This document shows, one piece after another, positions 34,392-46,400 of a DNA stretch of 64,000 nucleotides. This stretch comes from Lineus longissimus (lineage: Eukaryota > Nemertea > Pilidiophora > Heteronemertea > Lineidae), in NCBI RefSeq assembly GCF_910592395.1, contig NC_088315.1, positions 11,350,501-11,414,500 of the forward strand, in the 5' to 3' direction. The position numbers and the translations under genes are program-made. Every line of letters starts with the position of its first letter. The first letter of the stretch is position 1. The notes below the pieces were generated by a model that did no database searches, had not been told where the DNA came from, and saw nothing but the letters and a program-made list of their open reading frames with translations.

Positions 34392-35054
34392 TTGATTAAT
34401 GTCATTTTACTTATCAAGGTACACAAGCTTGGTATTTTAGTCGTTTCTCTTCAGGTGCCAAGGGCATCTGCACTTCCGGTTAAAGTTCTTAATTCAACTG
34501 ATGTCCTTTCGTTAAGCTTTTCTAAACTGCAAGAGGTTATTGAGGGTGAAAGGACAATTGAAGCTATTTTGAAATTTACGCTCTTAAGTGCAATTTTGTA
34601 CATTACTGTGCGGTACTTCATAAATGACGGATGGCGGTTTTTTGGACGGCGTTTGTTTCGCCGCAGTTCAATTTCTAGTCTCGTAGCGGGCAGGACCGCT
34701 GAGTTATTACTTGAGATTGATTCCCCAGATGGGCGTGATCAGGTTCTTCTTAGTCTGGGTCAGGTTCCTTGCACAGGTTGGCCTATTGCAGTGGCTCATT
34801 TGTATCGTACACTTGTTACCTTCAAACAGAGTTTTGGAATGGTGCGTATTCACATAGAATACCCACCTGAGGTGCATTTCCAACAATATCTTTTGGCTAA
34901 CGTGTACCTCCTTACGCTCTTCCGGTCGAAGCTCAAATTCTTAACAGCATCCGACCAACCACAATACAGACTGTATTTAAATTATGACAATGTCTGTGTT
35001 GTTTTAGCACCACCAATACAACCGGCGATGTCTACGTCAGATGTTTTGGCCTAA
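34392..35054 (+). CDS. gypsy extra ORF (ORF3), env-position, single membrane span
   Basis: An open frame of up to 220 codons between pol and the 3' LTR with no ATG near its head; the frame is closed by TAA at 34371. A good splice acceptor (TTTCTCTTCAG ending 34454) joins in this frame, so expression from a spliced transcript, as for env genes, is plausible. The protein has one hydrophobic span (FTLLSAILYITVRYFI) near residue 70, then basic FGRRLFRRSS and a folded 120-residue domain. No signal peptide, furin site or fusion peptide is evident, so it is not a recognisable envelope protein. Confidence 0.5.
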   Translation: MINVILLIKVHKLGILVVSLQVPRASALPVKVLNSTDVLSLSFSKLQEVIEGERTIEAILKFTLLSAILYITVRYFINDGWRFFGRRLFRRSSISSLVAGRTAELLLEIDSPDGRDQVLLSLGQVPCTGWPIAVAHLYRTLVTFKQSFGMVRIHIEYPPEVHFQQYLLANVYLLTLFRSKLKFLTASDQPQYRLYLNYDNVCVVLAPPIQPAMSTSDVLA

Positions 35055-36548
35055 TATTCTAATCATCTATCGCTAAGTGGAAACCTTTTCGTGCCACTAT
35101 TCTATTACATCAAATGGAACAGCCTGTGCAAACGTTTATTACAGTGTATGTTTATTACAAAGGGCAATCTGCCAGCAGTACTTGTTTCTAAATAAGCCAG
35201 AATCATTGTTTCATGGTTGGCCAGTCTTCAGCTCACATCGCTTTTACCAAGGTAGCATATTTTCTCAGCATTTTTAAGAAGGTGTTTTTCATTACAAAAT
35301 TTCAATTTTTTTTTGGTTAATGCCCTTTAATATTTCCCGTAGACCTTGGGTAAGAAACATTTGAGCTGAGGCCGACGGTTGTTCTTCGTCAAATACAATA
35401 GGCAGGAAAGTTACTACGAACGTGGTCATATTCAAATATGTCCTGACCTACTCGTTGAACGTACCTTCCCTGACAGATTGAAACCTCCTCACTATGCTCA
35501 CCATTTTGTCAAAATTGAAACGTGCAGTGATTAAGTTAAGGTCGATAATATTGCTCAGTAAATTTTAAAAATCTGAATTGACATTGCATTGTTCTGATAT
35601 ATGTGGGTATTTTAATGTTGTTTCTTAAAAAGACAGCAGACGGAGTATACTCTGTACGAGTACGTTATTCTTGTAACGAATTGCGTGACAGCCATTTTTT
35701 GTGGGTCAGCGTATAATTCGTCTGCTGTCGCAGGTATCGGAAATATTCCGCAAGTAATAATGTTTGGATTGAACGTAAATTTTTAAGGTACCAGGACATA
35801 TTCCTGTGGTTTCCAATTCTGGAATGTTTTTCAACGCATTCAACGGCGGATTGAGTGCCAAGAATTATATTATATTCTGCTTACCCCACCCTAAGACAAG
35901 TGTTTTCAATTCAAATTTATTTTTCCATTTTATTAATGTTCTCAATATTTTATCAAAGGTATACGCATGCATGTATAGGCGGTTACAAGGGTTAATATGC
36001 TGATTCCTTTTGTTCGGGAAAACAAGTGTCTTACCAGTGTATGACACTTTGTTTCTTTCTTCATGTCAACGGTAAAGTCAGCCATTCATCATAACACACA
36101 TACATTCGTCGAAAAGGTGGTATTAATGCCAGTTTGATGAGTACATAGACGACATTAATTACGAGTTACCACGATGTATTGCTTGTATATTTAGCTTATT
36201 TCAGCCTTGTGCTGTCTTGAACAGGGCCTAGGTATATTGGTGCAATGTTTCCGTGACCGTACCAGCCTCTCCGTGCTTCTATTACTATTTTATGAACGAT
36301 AATTTTGTAAGAATTAAGTGATGTGGTCTTAAGAACAGTCTAATGAGTGACATATGAAAGCAAAGTTTATTTCAGTCGTTTTCTATTGATAAGTCACAAC
36401 TAAGAGATCGGGGTACAGTATCGACACGTTGCACCGAATTTGCTCTATGTATAATTGCCTTGTTATGAGTCTTTAGTATCACGAATTATTATGAATTCAA
36501 ATGAACCCCTAGGCGACGGGTGTCGCCCTTTTTCGAAAGGGGGGATGG
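35055..36548. other. gypsy 3' non-coding region
   Basis: About 1.5 kb with no convincing ORF between ORF3 and the purine tract. It is unusually long for a gypsy element and could hold regulatory sequence or another decayed gene. Confidence 0.5.
36534..36548 (+). promoter_or_regulatory. polypurine tract of gypsy element
   Basis: CGAAAGGGGGGATGG abuts the TG of the 3' LTR, the normal place for the plus-strand primer. Confidence 0.8.
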
Positions 36549-37061
36549 TGTAATCGTATTGTGTACAAAGGTTGTTGTCATTGCTTATCGTACCTTTAAG
36601 GAACAGGTAGCATGTATGCAGGACCGAAATAGTCTACAGGTAGTTTCAGGTGCGATGCCCCCGCCGCAATGCGCCATAATGCTAGCCTTTCATTGGCTGC
36701 AAAATGTTCCAGTCAGTGGCGCATTGCCCGGGCGCATTGCGGGCCTACCTGTGTGACGCAGCGATGACGCTTTATGCTGCATTGCAGTGGCGTATTGCAG
36801 CCCCTTTTCGGCACCCTGATTGGTTGGCTCCTGTATATATGCCCTTTCCTTGAAGGTGGGAGGACAATTATTATTATTATGATTTCGGATAGTCAAGTAG
36901 AGTCAAATAAACGAAAATACGTATCGTATCTACTTCTCGTGTGGAAGTTTCTCCTTACGATCCCAGAGAGTTAGTTTCCCCAGGATGGACGGAAAGGTAA
37001 AGATTGGTCTCCCCCTATAGTTATGGCCAATACGACGAGTGGACAACACGATTAGATAACA
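36549..37061 (+). repeat. gypsy 3' LTR
   Basis: 513 bp, TGTAATCG to GATAACA, the same length as the 5' LTR with two substitutions. Confidence 0.95.
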
Positions 37062-37318
37062 ATATTCTGTCTAAACTTATTTTTACTGCAAAAGAACTTG
37101 AACAAGCTCAACTGATTAATAAATCAATTAGGGGTTATCGTATTGGTTACTTAAAAGATATTAATTCTGAAACTCTTTACATGCTTGGACATTATAAAGG
37201 TAGACTAGTTTTTGTTTGGATTACGAATAGAAAAGGTCATCTACTGTCCAGATCTACAATTATTGGGTTTAATGGTGGTGACTCGGTGTTGGAAAAATTA
37301 GATGGACTTAATGTTTAA
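37062..37318 (+). pseudogene. viral-cassette orf7, 3' part
   Basis: This directly follows the 3' LTR. About 84 codons (TAKELEQAQLINKSIRGY and GRLVFVWITNRKGHL) end at TAA 37316-37318. The phase is continuous with the 5' part at 27660. The next ORF starts at ATG 37311, overlapping the stop by a few bases, as in a compact viral genome. Confidence 0.55.
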
Positions 37319-37779
37319 AGATGAAGGTCTATATGCTGATAGGAGAAGACAACAAGAAGATGAAGCTAAAGAGAAAGAACAAGAGAGCAAAGATGGTGCT
37401 ACATTCTTAAATAGACTAGAAGGTGGTGACCATAAAAACAGAAGTAGAACCACCAGAACAAATTCAAACGCAGGCGATTGTTCATGAGTTACGCCCTTCA
37501 TCTCCGAAACCAGTCAGAAGACCAACAGAGCAGAGATCAAATTTATCTATACTAATCGAAGATGGAATTAACGATGATGGTGGAAGTTCAAATGGAAGTT
37601 CAGATGGAAGTTCAGATGGAAGTTTAGACAACAACATTCTAAATAAAACATTAACGGGGAAAGTATTGAATTCACCTTACGAAGAGTTAGTAGAAGAATT
37701 CGGTTCTCTAGATGCTAGAGAACTTAGAACAATAAGGTTGAATGAGAAAAAGATGGCTGAAACGAGATCCAGAATTATC
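37311..37779 (+). pseudogene. viral-cassette orf8, 5' part (split by foldback insertion)
   Basis: The ATG at 37311 opens a charged, helical start (DRRRQQEDEAKEKEQESK). An indel near 37430 shifts to the frame that holds a Ser/Gly/Asp linker with short repeats (GSSDGSSDGS, 37585-37625) and a helical segment ending at the foldback junction. The 3' part lies at 51080-51638. No enzyme motif is seen. Confidence 0.5.
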
Positions 37780-38030
37780 GAGAAGCAGGTACCTGGAGCG
37801 CGCGGAGACCTCACACACAGGGAAATCTCACATATAGGGAACTTACGATCAGGGAAGTCATTTCAGTGCATCCAGGCGGCGGTGTACACTTACTCATAGT
37901 GTTACAGCCAGATCCCGTTAGCGAAGGTCAAAAAGCGAACCTCATGTTGCAAAGGCAAATGCATTGAGGCCGTGAGGTTGGAGTTTCTCTTTGAATTGCC
38001 CGATGATGTTGTTATTAGGGTAATCAGGGG

Positions 38031-38600
38031 CAACCGGAAAAACGCCGACCGACCGACCGACCGACCGACCGACCGACCGACTGACCTGCCAACCTACCGT
38101 CATATGCAGTATCCCTTTCGCTTCTCTATAGCACATGTATATGTGTAGTGCCCAGCGCAATGGACACGATGGAGTCCGACGTGTCGGACAGCAGCAGGTC
38201 ATGTGAAATGAAATTGTAAACAAGCGCACGTGCGCTGTTCAAATGACAACAAATGCATATTGCGCGTTGCAGTTCATGCATTGCATCCGTCGAGACACTC
38301 GAGTAGAAAAACTACAGTGCATAGATTAGGCCCAAATCATGTTTTTATATCCACCGACCATGTAGACAAAGCATATCTTTAGAGTATCGTTATCAGTTCC
38401 TTACCGCGTGGGCTCGTTTTCCCGGTATAATTGACTGGAGATGCTGCTGTCAGACACGTCGGACTCCATCACGTCCATTGCGCTGGGCACTACACAGATA
38501 CATGTGCTATAGAAAGCGAAAGGGATACTGCATATGACGGTAGGTTCGCAGGTCAGTCGGTCAGTCGGTCGGTCGGTCGGTCGGCGTTTTTCCGGTTACC
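38031..38600. mobile_element. palindromic MITE with (CCGA)n arms
   Basis: The left arm 38031-38196 (CAACCGGAAAAACGCCGACC, a CCGA run, then ATATGCAGTATCCCTTTCGC and GCCCAGCGCAATGGAC) is inverted at 38439-38600. The tetranucleotide run is longer in the left arm. Confidence 0.85.
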
Positions 38601-38747
38601 GGTAATCAGGCGCGATCAGAGATTAGCGCAATCTAGCCTAATCTCCTATGGCATGTCTGGCTGACCTACCACAGCAGGTGTTACGGAATTTGTTATCGTT
38701 ACTCCTGCCTGTAAGTGGCACATCATCTGACAAAATCAGAGTGTACT

Positions 38748-39154
38748 CAATAGCCGCACTTACACCACCTGAAAATGGACCACCAATCTTGGTTCGGGAA
38801 CCAATGCCGCACCATCGAAAATCCACCAAGCGCTTACACCAGCGCTGCAGCTAGTTATAAAATCCGGCTACAGATGGCGCGCAAACAATAAATTGCATGC
38901 GCAGAAAGCGCCATTTCGAAAGCGCCGCCTGGAGCCGAACCATCTAACTAGCTAATTGCCGATCCATTTGCGCGTACACCACGACAAAGCCGAGCTTTTA
39001 ACAAGCCGGGCGAATTTGGACCATCAAGCTTGGTGGGACAAATTCGCTCGGCAATTTGTGTCGGCAATGGATTGCCGAACCAATTTGTCGCGGTAATGTG
39101 GTGGTGTAAGGGCAATTGGTCCACCAATATTTCGTGGTGTAAGCGCAGCTATTG
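38748..39154. mobile_element. MITE with CAATAGC-GC-CTTACACCAC ends
   Basis: CAATAGCCGCACTTACACCAC at 38748 is matched by the inverse at 39134-39154 with two differences. Internal copies of TTACACCA and GGACCACCAAT occur on both sides. Confidence 0.7.
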
Positions 39155-41775
39155 TAGGCCTAATGGCAATGCTTCAGATGAGGACCTGATCGGTCCTGTC
39201 GGATGCTTGTTTCTATATTGCAATGTTGTAGTTGATCAAAAGATGGTGTTAATCTTAGTTTAACCCCCTGTGTGTCTGCATTGGTGCAGGATGTAACTGC
39301 TTTTTCGGACTGTTTTTTTATAGTAGGCCTATGTGAAAAACACATTTCTTTTTTTTTCATAGTTTTTTTAATCAGACTGGTTTAAACATGTACCTTGCTT
39401 TTTAAGTTAGGTCTGTAAACAATAATGACGTTGGGGCCTTGAAGGCTTTAAACAATATTGTTCCGCCCTGCGAAGAGCGATCGTGTGCAAAGCGGTTGGA
39501 CAGAATGGGGTACAACTAGATTACCCTGGGCTCACTGTCATCCATCCGAATTTGACCACCCCCACTCTTAGGAGAGGAGCGACGATATATAATAAAAAAG
39601 TGAGGTAGGGGGCGGAGGACCACATGGAATCAGAGGACCCCTAATCTCCATTTGGCGGGTGGCGGGGTTCCCGGGATCACTCGTGGCCAGCTTATCTAAC
39701 CTATTATTACTCATTTATTAGGGGCCTATTACTAGCTTTAGCCTTGGGCTGAAGTTTTCCCCAGCTTGGATGTGTTCACTGCCTGAACTAGTGGGGCTTA
39801 TACCAACCCTGACAATATCGCACCCGTTTAGCCATCACCGCCTAATTTGCAGGCTTTGATTGGTTAAAGACTTACGAGTTGACTGCTTACATTTCACTGA
39901 TTCGTTGGTATTTAAAGCCCCTTATTTTTTTCTATTTTTTGCATGAAAAACACGTTTTCGGGATTGGTTGAGGAACACGACCTGCTCTTGTTGGGTCGTC
40001 GCTAACGCAGTGCAGACCCTTATTGTCAGTTTTTCCGTGGATATGTCTGTTGCAGCATATGCCTAGCAACGGCCATTTTTACTTAGAAAAAAATGTTTTA
40101 ATCATTTTTTTCGAAATTCGCTTCCTCCGAATTGTGCGGAATACATCAAGCCTCTTTGTCACCAATTTTCAGCAAAATCGGAGTAAAAGTGTCGGCGGTG
40201 AATCGATTTGTTTCCTCTGGGTGACAAGCAACTTTTACTGAAGAGTCCCGAATGGAAGGAGTTGCAAGTGATTTGATAGGATTCCCCATGGAGCGCTTAT
40301 GAATAATCAATTTCAATCTTTATTTGTTACAATGATATTCTAATGAAGAAGTCAGCCAATCTATACTGCATCTGGACAATTTCATTATGAAACATAGAAT
40401 GGTGTTGAATAATAAGGATGCTTACCTGAAGAAAGTGATCAAGATGTCAAATGGTGTTTTGAAACTTTCATTTGACTCCATAGCGAAACGACTGATGATT
40501 CAGTCCAAATCAATCCCCTATTAACCGGGGTCAGAATTATGCTATGACTGAGCCATTCGAAATGCTGACACCATGGCGACATCCTGAAAACTTGGCTTCA
40601 ATGACCAATCGACCTCCTCCACTTTTGGAAAGTTGGAAAGGGAACATACGCAGACCTAATAACGTTTATAACATGTAGATGGTCTCATCAATCCGGAACG
40701 TGCCGTTTTTAATGAAATGTTGACCGGTTCCTAGAGTCTGTTTGGGTCGGACACATAGTATTTAATTACTGGTTGTGGCAGTGAGATTTGATTGATCTTT
40801 GATTATTATTCAAAAGTTGATTATTATTCAAAAGTTACACGACATGCCAATGTCAAGTCTGTGATAACAGGGAGTAATGCCATAAGTGGACGTTCACATG
40901 CTGGACTCGGCCTACGCAATGTTAGCTTATAAAATTGGTGAAAAGTAGTTTCGTAAACATCGATAAGCAGACCTAATAATATTGATAGTCTTATGAATTA
41001 GTAGGGAAAATTTGTTAAAAGTCGGACAAAATAAATTGTGAAAAAGTTATAAAATACGCTAACATAATGATAACCCACAAATCAAAATCAGTGGTCCATT
41101 CCCATTATTACCGGCCTGATGGTTTAGAATGACATCATAAGCAGCCCGTCAAGCAGGTCAAGATTAATTATTTCTTTCAGAAGTAACCTGCTTAATGCCA
41201 TTTTACACCTGTAAATAGGTTACCGATAGACTCAGGAATGCAAGAGAATTTTCAAAAGCCACTATTGACATTCTCCCAGTGCTAACACATAAAAACAATG
41301 GATCGTCGTCCGCTTGTTGTAAAAATGATCTGAAGAACGATTCTTTTATGAAGCCGGTGTAAAAGTAGAAAGTGTCCCTCCTGGAAAAAGTGTCCGGGCC
41401 TATTTATGGCATATGGTTCTATACAGGCCATGATTGTCAATATCTCCAGCGCATAATAGAATCCTTTTATTCCCGGAAAGTTTATCCTAGGACATTTTAA
41501 ACGTCTACACCGGCACCCCATTCAGCCATGTCAGCAACACATTGAGTGCATTCGATCTAATCCACTAATCCACATACCCATATTGCACCAAGGGTAATGA
41601 ACCCAGTAAGACAGGTAAACCTAACACAGCAGGTGGTGTCTGTAGTGCAATAGTAGATGTCTAGGAGGAAGGCCGCGCAGTGCAATCAATCAGCTTATCT
41701 GACCTATTATAAACATCCAGCTGAGAGGCATTCCACCTATTTTGCTCATCTTTCGCTAACGGGGTCTGGCGGTCA
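39155..41775. other. no gene seen
   Basis: AT-rich DNA with short, unsupported ORFs and no clear repeats by eye. Confidence 0.4.
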
Positions 41776-42050
41776 TGTCGAATCACAGATGGTGCTCAAG
41801 TTGAATGTATCCACTATGGTCTGTTTTGAATTTTCATGGAAAGTAAATTGATTTTTAGTCAACACACTCATAATGGGGAGACTTTTAACAGTTTATGGCT
41901 ATGGAAGGTATACTTAGTAGGCCTATCGACAGTATCGTTAGTTATTCACTAGTAAGCAGGCCATTGTAAATGTAATAGTAAGCATTTTATTTTAGGATTG
42001 TTTCTCCTAACAAATGTTCCTCTTTTTGGGTGGGTGTGTGGTGGTGGAGC

Positions 42051-42052
<2 letters not shown>

Positions 42053-42080
<28 letters not shown>
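42053..42080. repeat. 28-bp poly-G run
   Basis: An unbroken G run in the left arm; the matching place in the right arm is a shorter C run (50649-50665). Confidence 0.95.
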
Positions 42081-42081
<1 letters not shown>

Positions 42082-42359
42082 TACTGCTGATGCGTGTACT
42101 TTATTTTAGGGGAAGGTTGGGTGTCGTCTCGAACTGAACCCAAAACTTTTGATCAAACCATTACAATTCTCTACACATCCTTTGCTGGACGACCTATGCG
42201 TAAAATATTAAAGGGAAGTTATCCCCAATTTTATTAATTTGTGGGTTAAAGGGAATTATAGGTGAATTATATAAATGTCATTTTTTATCATTAACCGAAC
42301 AGTGTTTGTTTGCTGGAATTAGTGTGGTTTTGTGAGTAAAAGGCATGTATGTATGTGAA

Positions 42360-43400
42360 TCTGAAGAGCACCGCTTCCCTAATTGTGAGTGTATCTTATA
42401 TCTTCCCCACTCCTACACAGGAAGTTGAGTCAGTATGTCACTTTGATGTTCCTGTATGTGAGGTCTAATCTACCTCGACACCATCTCTTCCCTGGATGTG
42501 AGGTGGGGGGATCTTAAGCCTTACACTACAGGAAGTTATAGTGCGTAGTTTTCTTGATTTCCCTGTATGTGAGGCCTGGTTTACCTGGAGTCCAACGCTT
42601 CCCTGAAATTGAGGTGAGTTTATCTTTCATCTTCCCTCTCCTACAGAAAGTTGAGGCAGTCACCTGATTTCCCTGTATGTGATGTCTAATCTACCTCGAC
42701 ACCATCGCTTCCCTGGATGTGAGGTGGGGGTATCTTAAGCCTTACACTACAGGAAGTTATATTGCGTAGTTTTCTTGATTTCCCTGTAGGTGAGGCCTGG
42801 TTTACCTGGAGACCAACGCTTCCCTGAAATTGAGGTGAGTGTATCTTTTATCTTACCTCTCAAATGTGAGAGTATCTTATATCTTATATCTTCCCTCTTA
42901 TCTTATATCTCTTATCTTATATCTTCCCTCTCATAGTTGAGGCAGTATGTCACTTGATTTCCCTGTATTTGAGGTCTAATCTACCTCGACACAATTGCTT
43001 CCCCGGATGTGAGGTGCATGGGTGTATCTTATACCTTATACTACAGGAATTTAGCGTGAGTAGTAAGTAGTTCACTTGACTTCCTTGTATGTGATGTCTG
43101 ATTTACCTGGAGACCATCGCTTCCCTGAATGCGAGGTTAGTGTATCTTATATCTTACACTACAAACAGTTAGAGTGAGTATTTCCCTTGATTTCCCTGTA
43201 AGCGAGGTCTCGTTTACCAGAAGACCAACACTTCCTCGAATTTGAGGTTAGATTATCTTATGTCTTACCTCTCGAATGTGTGAGTATCTTTTATCTTCCC
43301 TCTCCTACAGAAAGATGGGGGCAGTATGTCACTTGATTTCCCTGTATGTGAGGTATAATCTACCTTGACACCATCTCTACACTAGACCCCAGACTCGCTC
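42360..43400. repeat. subterminal tandem array, left arm
   Basis: About eight irregular units of 110-170 bp in the orientation CTTCCCTG-ATGTGAGGT, ATCTTATATCTT, TTGATTTCCCTGTATGTGAG. They are the inverse of the right-arm array. Confidence 0.8.
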
Positions 43401-46400
43401 ATTTTGCTTGACTGAACTGGAATGATGACGGCTACGGCATGCACGGTCAGTGTTATTTTCAATCTTTCAATAAACGCACCTGATCTAGTGACCGTCCACC
43501 ACTTTGCATTTCAATACCATATATGGTTATGGGTTTTCCCGGGGCTAAGTCAAGTAACGCCCAAGATTACCACAGAACTCGCTTTATTCCAAATATGGAA
43601 GTGTACCACGCCTGCCGCTAACCACATGGCCCAGAAGTGTTGATTGTAAAATGTGGAATGTAAGTGGAACGCAACTCAATTAACTCGCTTTTCTCTGCTT
43701 ATTCTGTTACTTTCGTACGCTTTGCTGGATAAACAGGAGGGAGGGTACTTCTTTTATCAGTATATATATCAGTATATATACCTATACAGATTCCTTTCAT
43801 TTATCTACAAAAAGGCTATTTTTCGTGCATATTGCACATTTTGGCACTCGGTCCAAGTCACTCATTCCATTTGGACAGAGTCCATAGAATGGATACTACC
43901 GTGTCGAGGACATTTATCCAAAGTACTATCAGTCCCTTCACAATATACTGTATTGTGTTGATATGTTTTGGACTCCGCCAAATTATGTTGTTTTGACGAA
44001 GAAAACTGTCCCAAAGTCGGACTAGCATTCCCTTAACACTGTATTGTGATGGAGAGAGCAGGCCATCAGCAATGTAGTTGTGGCAGTCACAACTACATGT
44101 ACTTAGTAATTCAGGGATTACCAACCTCTTCATACTAGACGCAAGGGCCCAACGCGCCGCGTAGCGGCAAAAAAGCGAAGCTGGCGAAACATTTATAACG
44201 GGTCACCGTCACTTATTATTGGACTTATAGCGCATTTACGGGGTTGCAACTATTTTGCTTTATAGTGTCACCAGGAAAGAAAAGCATGCGACCTAACGCC
44301 GATCTATTTGTATAAAGTGATAATTGGAAGGTATATAGTAGGAAATATCAATAAAATAATCATTCCATGTCGTCTTTTGAGGGCATTTTTGATTGTAAAA
44401 AATATATGTGTACGTCACCGTAGTCTCTGCAATGATAATTTTATCAGAGCAGTCTCGCGCAAGTAGAAGTTCTTTACCTATTAGTTCTTCACTTATTAGT
44501 CTCAACGTCTGGCGCAAAGCCAGACGTTTTATCATTACGATTTCACTACGATGTTTGACAAGAAGGAGCAGTGCGCGAGATATGCTAATGAGCAGACTTC
44601 CCTCGCTTGAGTTTCTGAAGAATGTTCCATATCGCGCTAAGCTCATCACTGCTGATTATGACAGGCGTGCAACGGTAGGTATCTGCTCCCCAACTTCCAC
44701 CCTAATACGGTACAATAAGTTACCATTTGATGGGAATGGGACAATGCCCTCACTGTGTATGGAGTCATAGGGATAAGAAGACATTGTTCATTAGTGTTGG
44801 TACAAGTGATTTTGCCCAAAAACTAAGCATGCGCATTCAAAAAACAAAATATGCAAGGTATCACGTACACGGTACATGACCATGACGACGTGCAGAAAGT
44901 GCACTGGCCAGTGCATACCCTATGGCTATGTACTAGTAAACATGGTAAACATGAACAACATCATTATTCATCGGCAGTTCATTTTACTCCGAGCTTTTCC
45001 TGAAACATATAGCCATGATGATTAGGCCTACCATGTCCATGACCAATAACAGCACTAGATCATGTAGATGTCAACAAGTTCACATGAACCGTATAATCCT
45101 GCATGGCGCATGTGGGGCATGCGTCTAAACCAAAGCCCCAAAATCACTTGTTTTGGTCTATTTCACTTGTGTTTCCCCCGTCTCCCAGTCCATAATACAT
45201 TTACAGTTTACAATCCCCGATCATGGCCCAACAAAAGGTCATCGGTTGACTAGAGGAACACAACTGTTCAATGGATTTATAGTTGAATGCGATCAAACTA
45301 CGTCTTTTCAATCGTGGATTGTAAATTTAACCCCATGGGCCTAGGGAAGGCCCTATAACAATACTTTCGACACAGTTATTATCTCCGCTGCCTCCACCAT
45401 GTTACACACAGTGCTCACTGCTGATTCTAAAATGCGCCACCTAGTCAAAACAGGACATATGTTCTTCTAGGAATAGATCTCTTTCCAATATTTCGTCATT
45501 CCACTATCGTCATCACCTCATCATACTTTCATTGACATTACAGGCACACATCCACAGAGCACTCTTCAAATCATCTACACAGTGGTTCTCCAACTAGGAT
45601 TATAAAGGTAATTTCTTAGCCCCGCACAGTGGGTTTCAGTCTTGATAAAGGGGCACTATTGCTAGCAGCTAGGTAGGCAAGATAAAGTTAGCCGAAGTAG
45701 CCGATAGGGGTCTCTCACCCCTCAAAGTCCGTCACAACTATTCAAGCTTGTACAAGGAATACATGCAGCGCTGACTCTAACAAGACCCAATGGGAATGTC
45801 GCACAGTCATCTGTCAAAAACAAGACCTATGTTGTAGTATGATCTCTTGCCAATATTTAATAATTGCACTATCGTCATCACCTCATCATACTTCATTGAC
45901 ATTACAGGCACACATTGACATAGACCACTGTTGCAATCAACGACACAGTCGCTATCCAAGTAGCATTATAGAGGTAATTATCATTATCATACCTCATTAG
46001 CATGTGAACCAATCGCGTCGCGTCCTTTGCGATCACGGCAAAGCCTCATGGAATAATGTCTTTCACCGTTGAATAATTTTTCATATTCCATGCCTACAAC
46101 TTCAATTTCTTCATATTCCATGGCTAGAAGTTCAATACTAACATAATATCCAAGATAAAGATACAAGAAGTAGTCAATAGGGGTCTCTCACCTCTCACTG
46201 TATGTCCACACTATTCACGCTTGTACGAGGAATACATTCAATGCTGAATCTAACAACACCCAGTGCCCTTACTCTGTATATAAGTCACTGGAAGATGGCC
46301 CATTTCACTCCTTGCTTCTACTTCACCTATAGTCTCATTGCAAACGCCTCAGTTCTATGATATCACATTCACTTTCAGCTGTCATGCAACGCAACAACTG

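Larger units (their letters stand above)
27661..37061 (+). mobile_element. Ty3/gypsy chromodomain LTR retrotransposon, young insertion
   Basis: A 9,401-bp element with two 513-bp LTRs that I see differing at only two positions, flanked by ATAT (27657-27660 and 37062-37065). The order is LTR, gag with two CCHC knuckles, protease, reverse transcriptase, RNase H, integrase, chromodomain, extra ORF, purine tract, LTR. The near-identical LTRs imply recent insertion, yet pol carries two frameshifts and a MITE. This copy is thus broken, and may have been mobilised in trans or damaged soon after landing. It interrupts orf7 of the viral cassette. Confidence 0.95.
37905..41775. other. extra 3.9 kb present only in the left arm of the foldback
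   Basis: The right arm runs directly from the terminal 125 bp into the 540-bp arm. The left arm has this additional block, so it was inserted here or lost from the right. It contains two MITEs (38031-38600 and 38748-39154) and otherwise no gene. The block ends do not show a clean target duplication. Confidence 0.6.

Noticed and set aside
37980-38100. (CCGA)n run as a CRISPR-like or telomeric array
   Set aside because: It is the arm of a palindromic MITE with an inverted partner at 38540-38590 and has no spacer structure.
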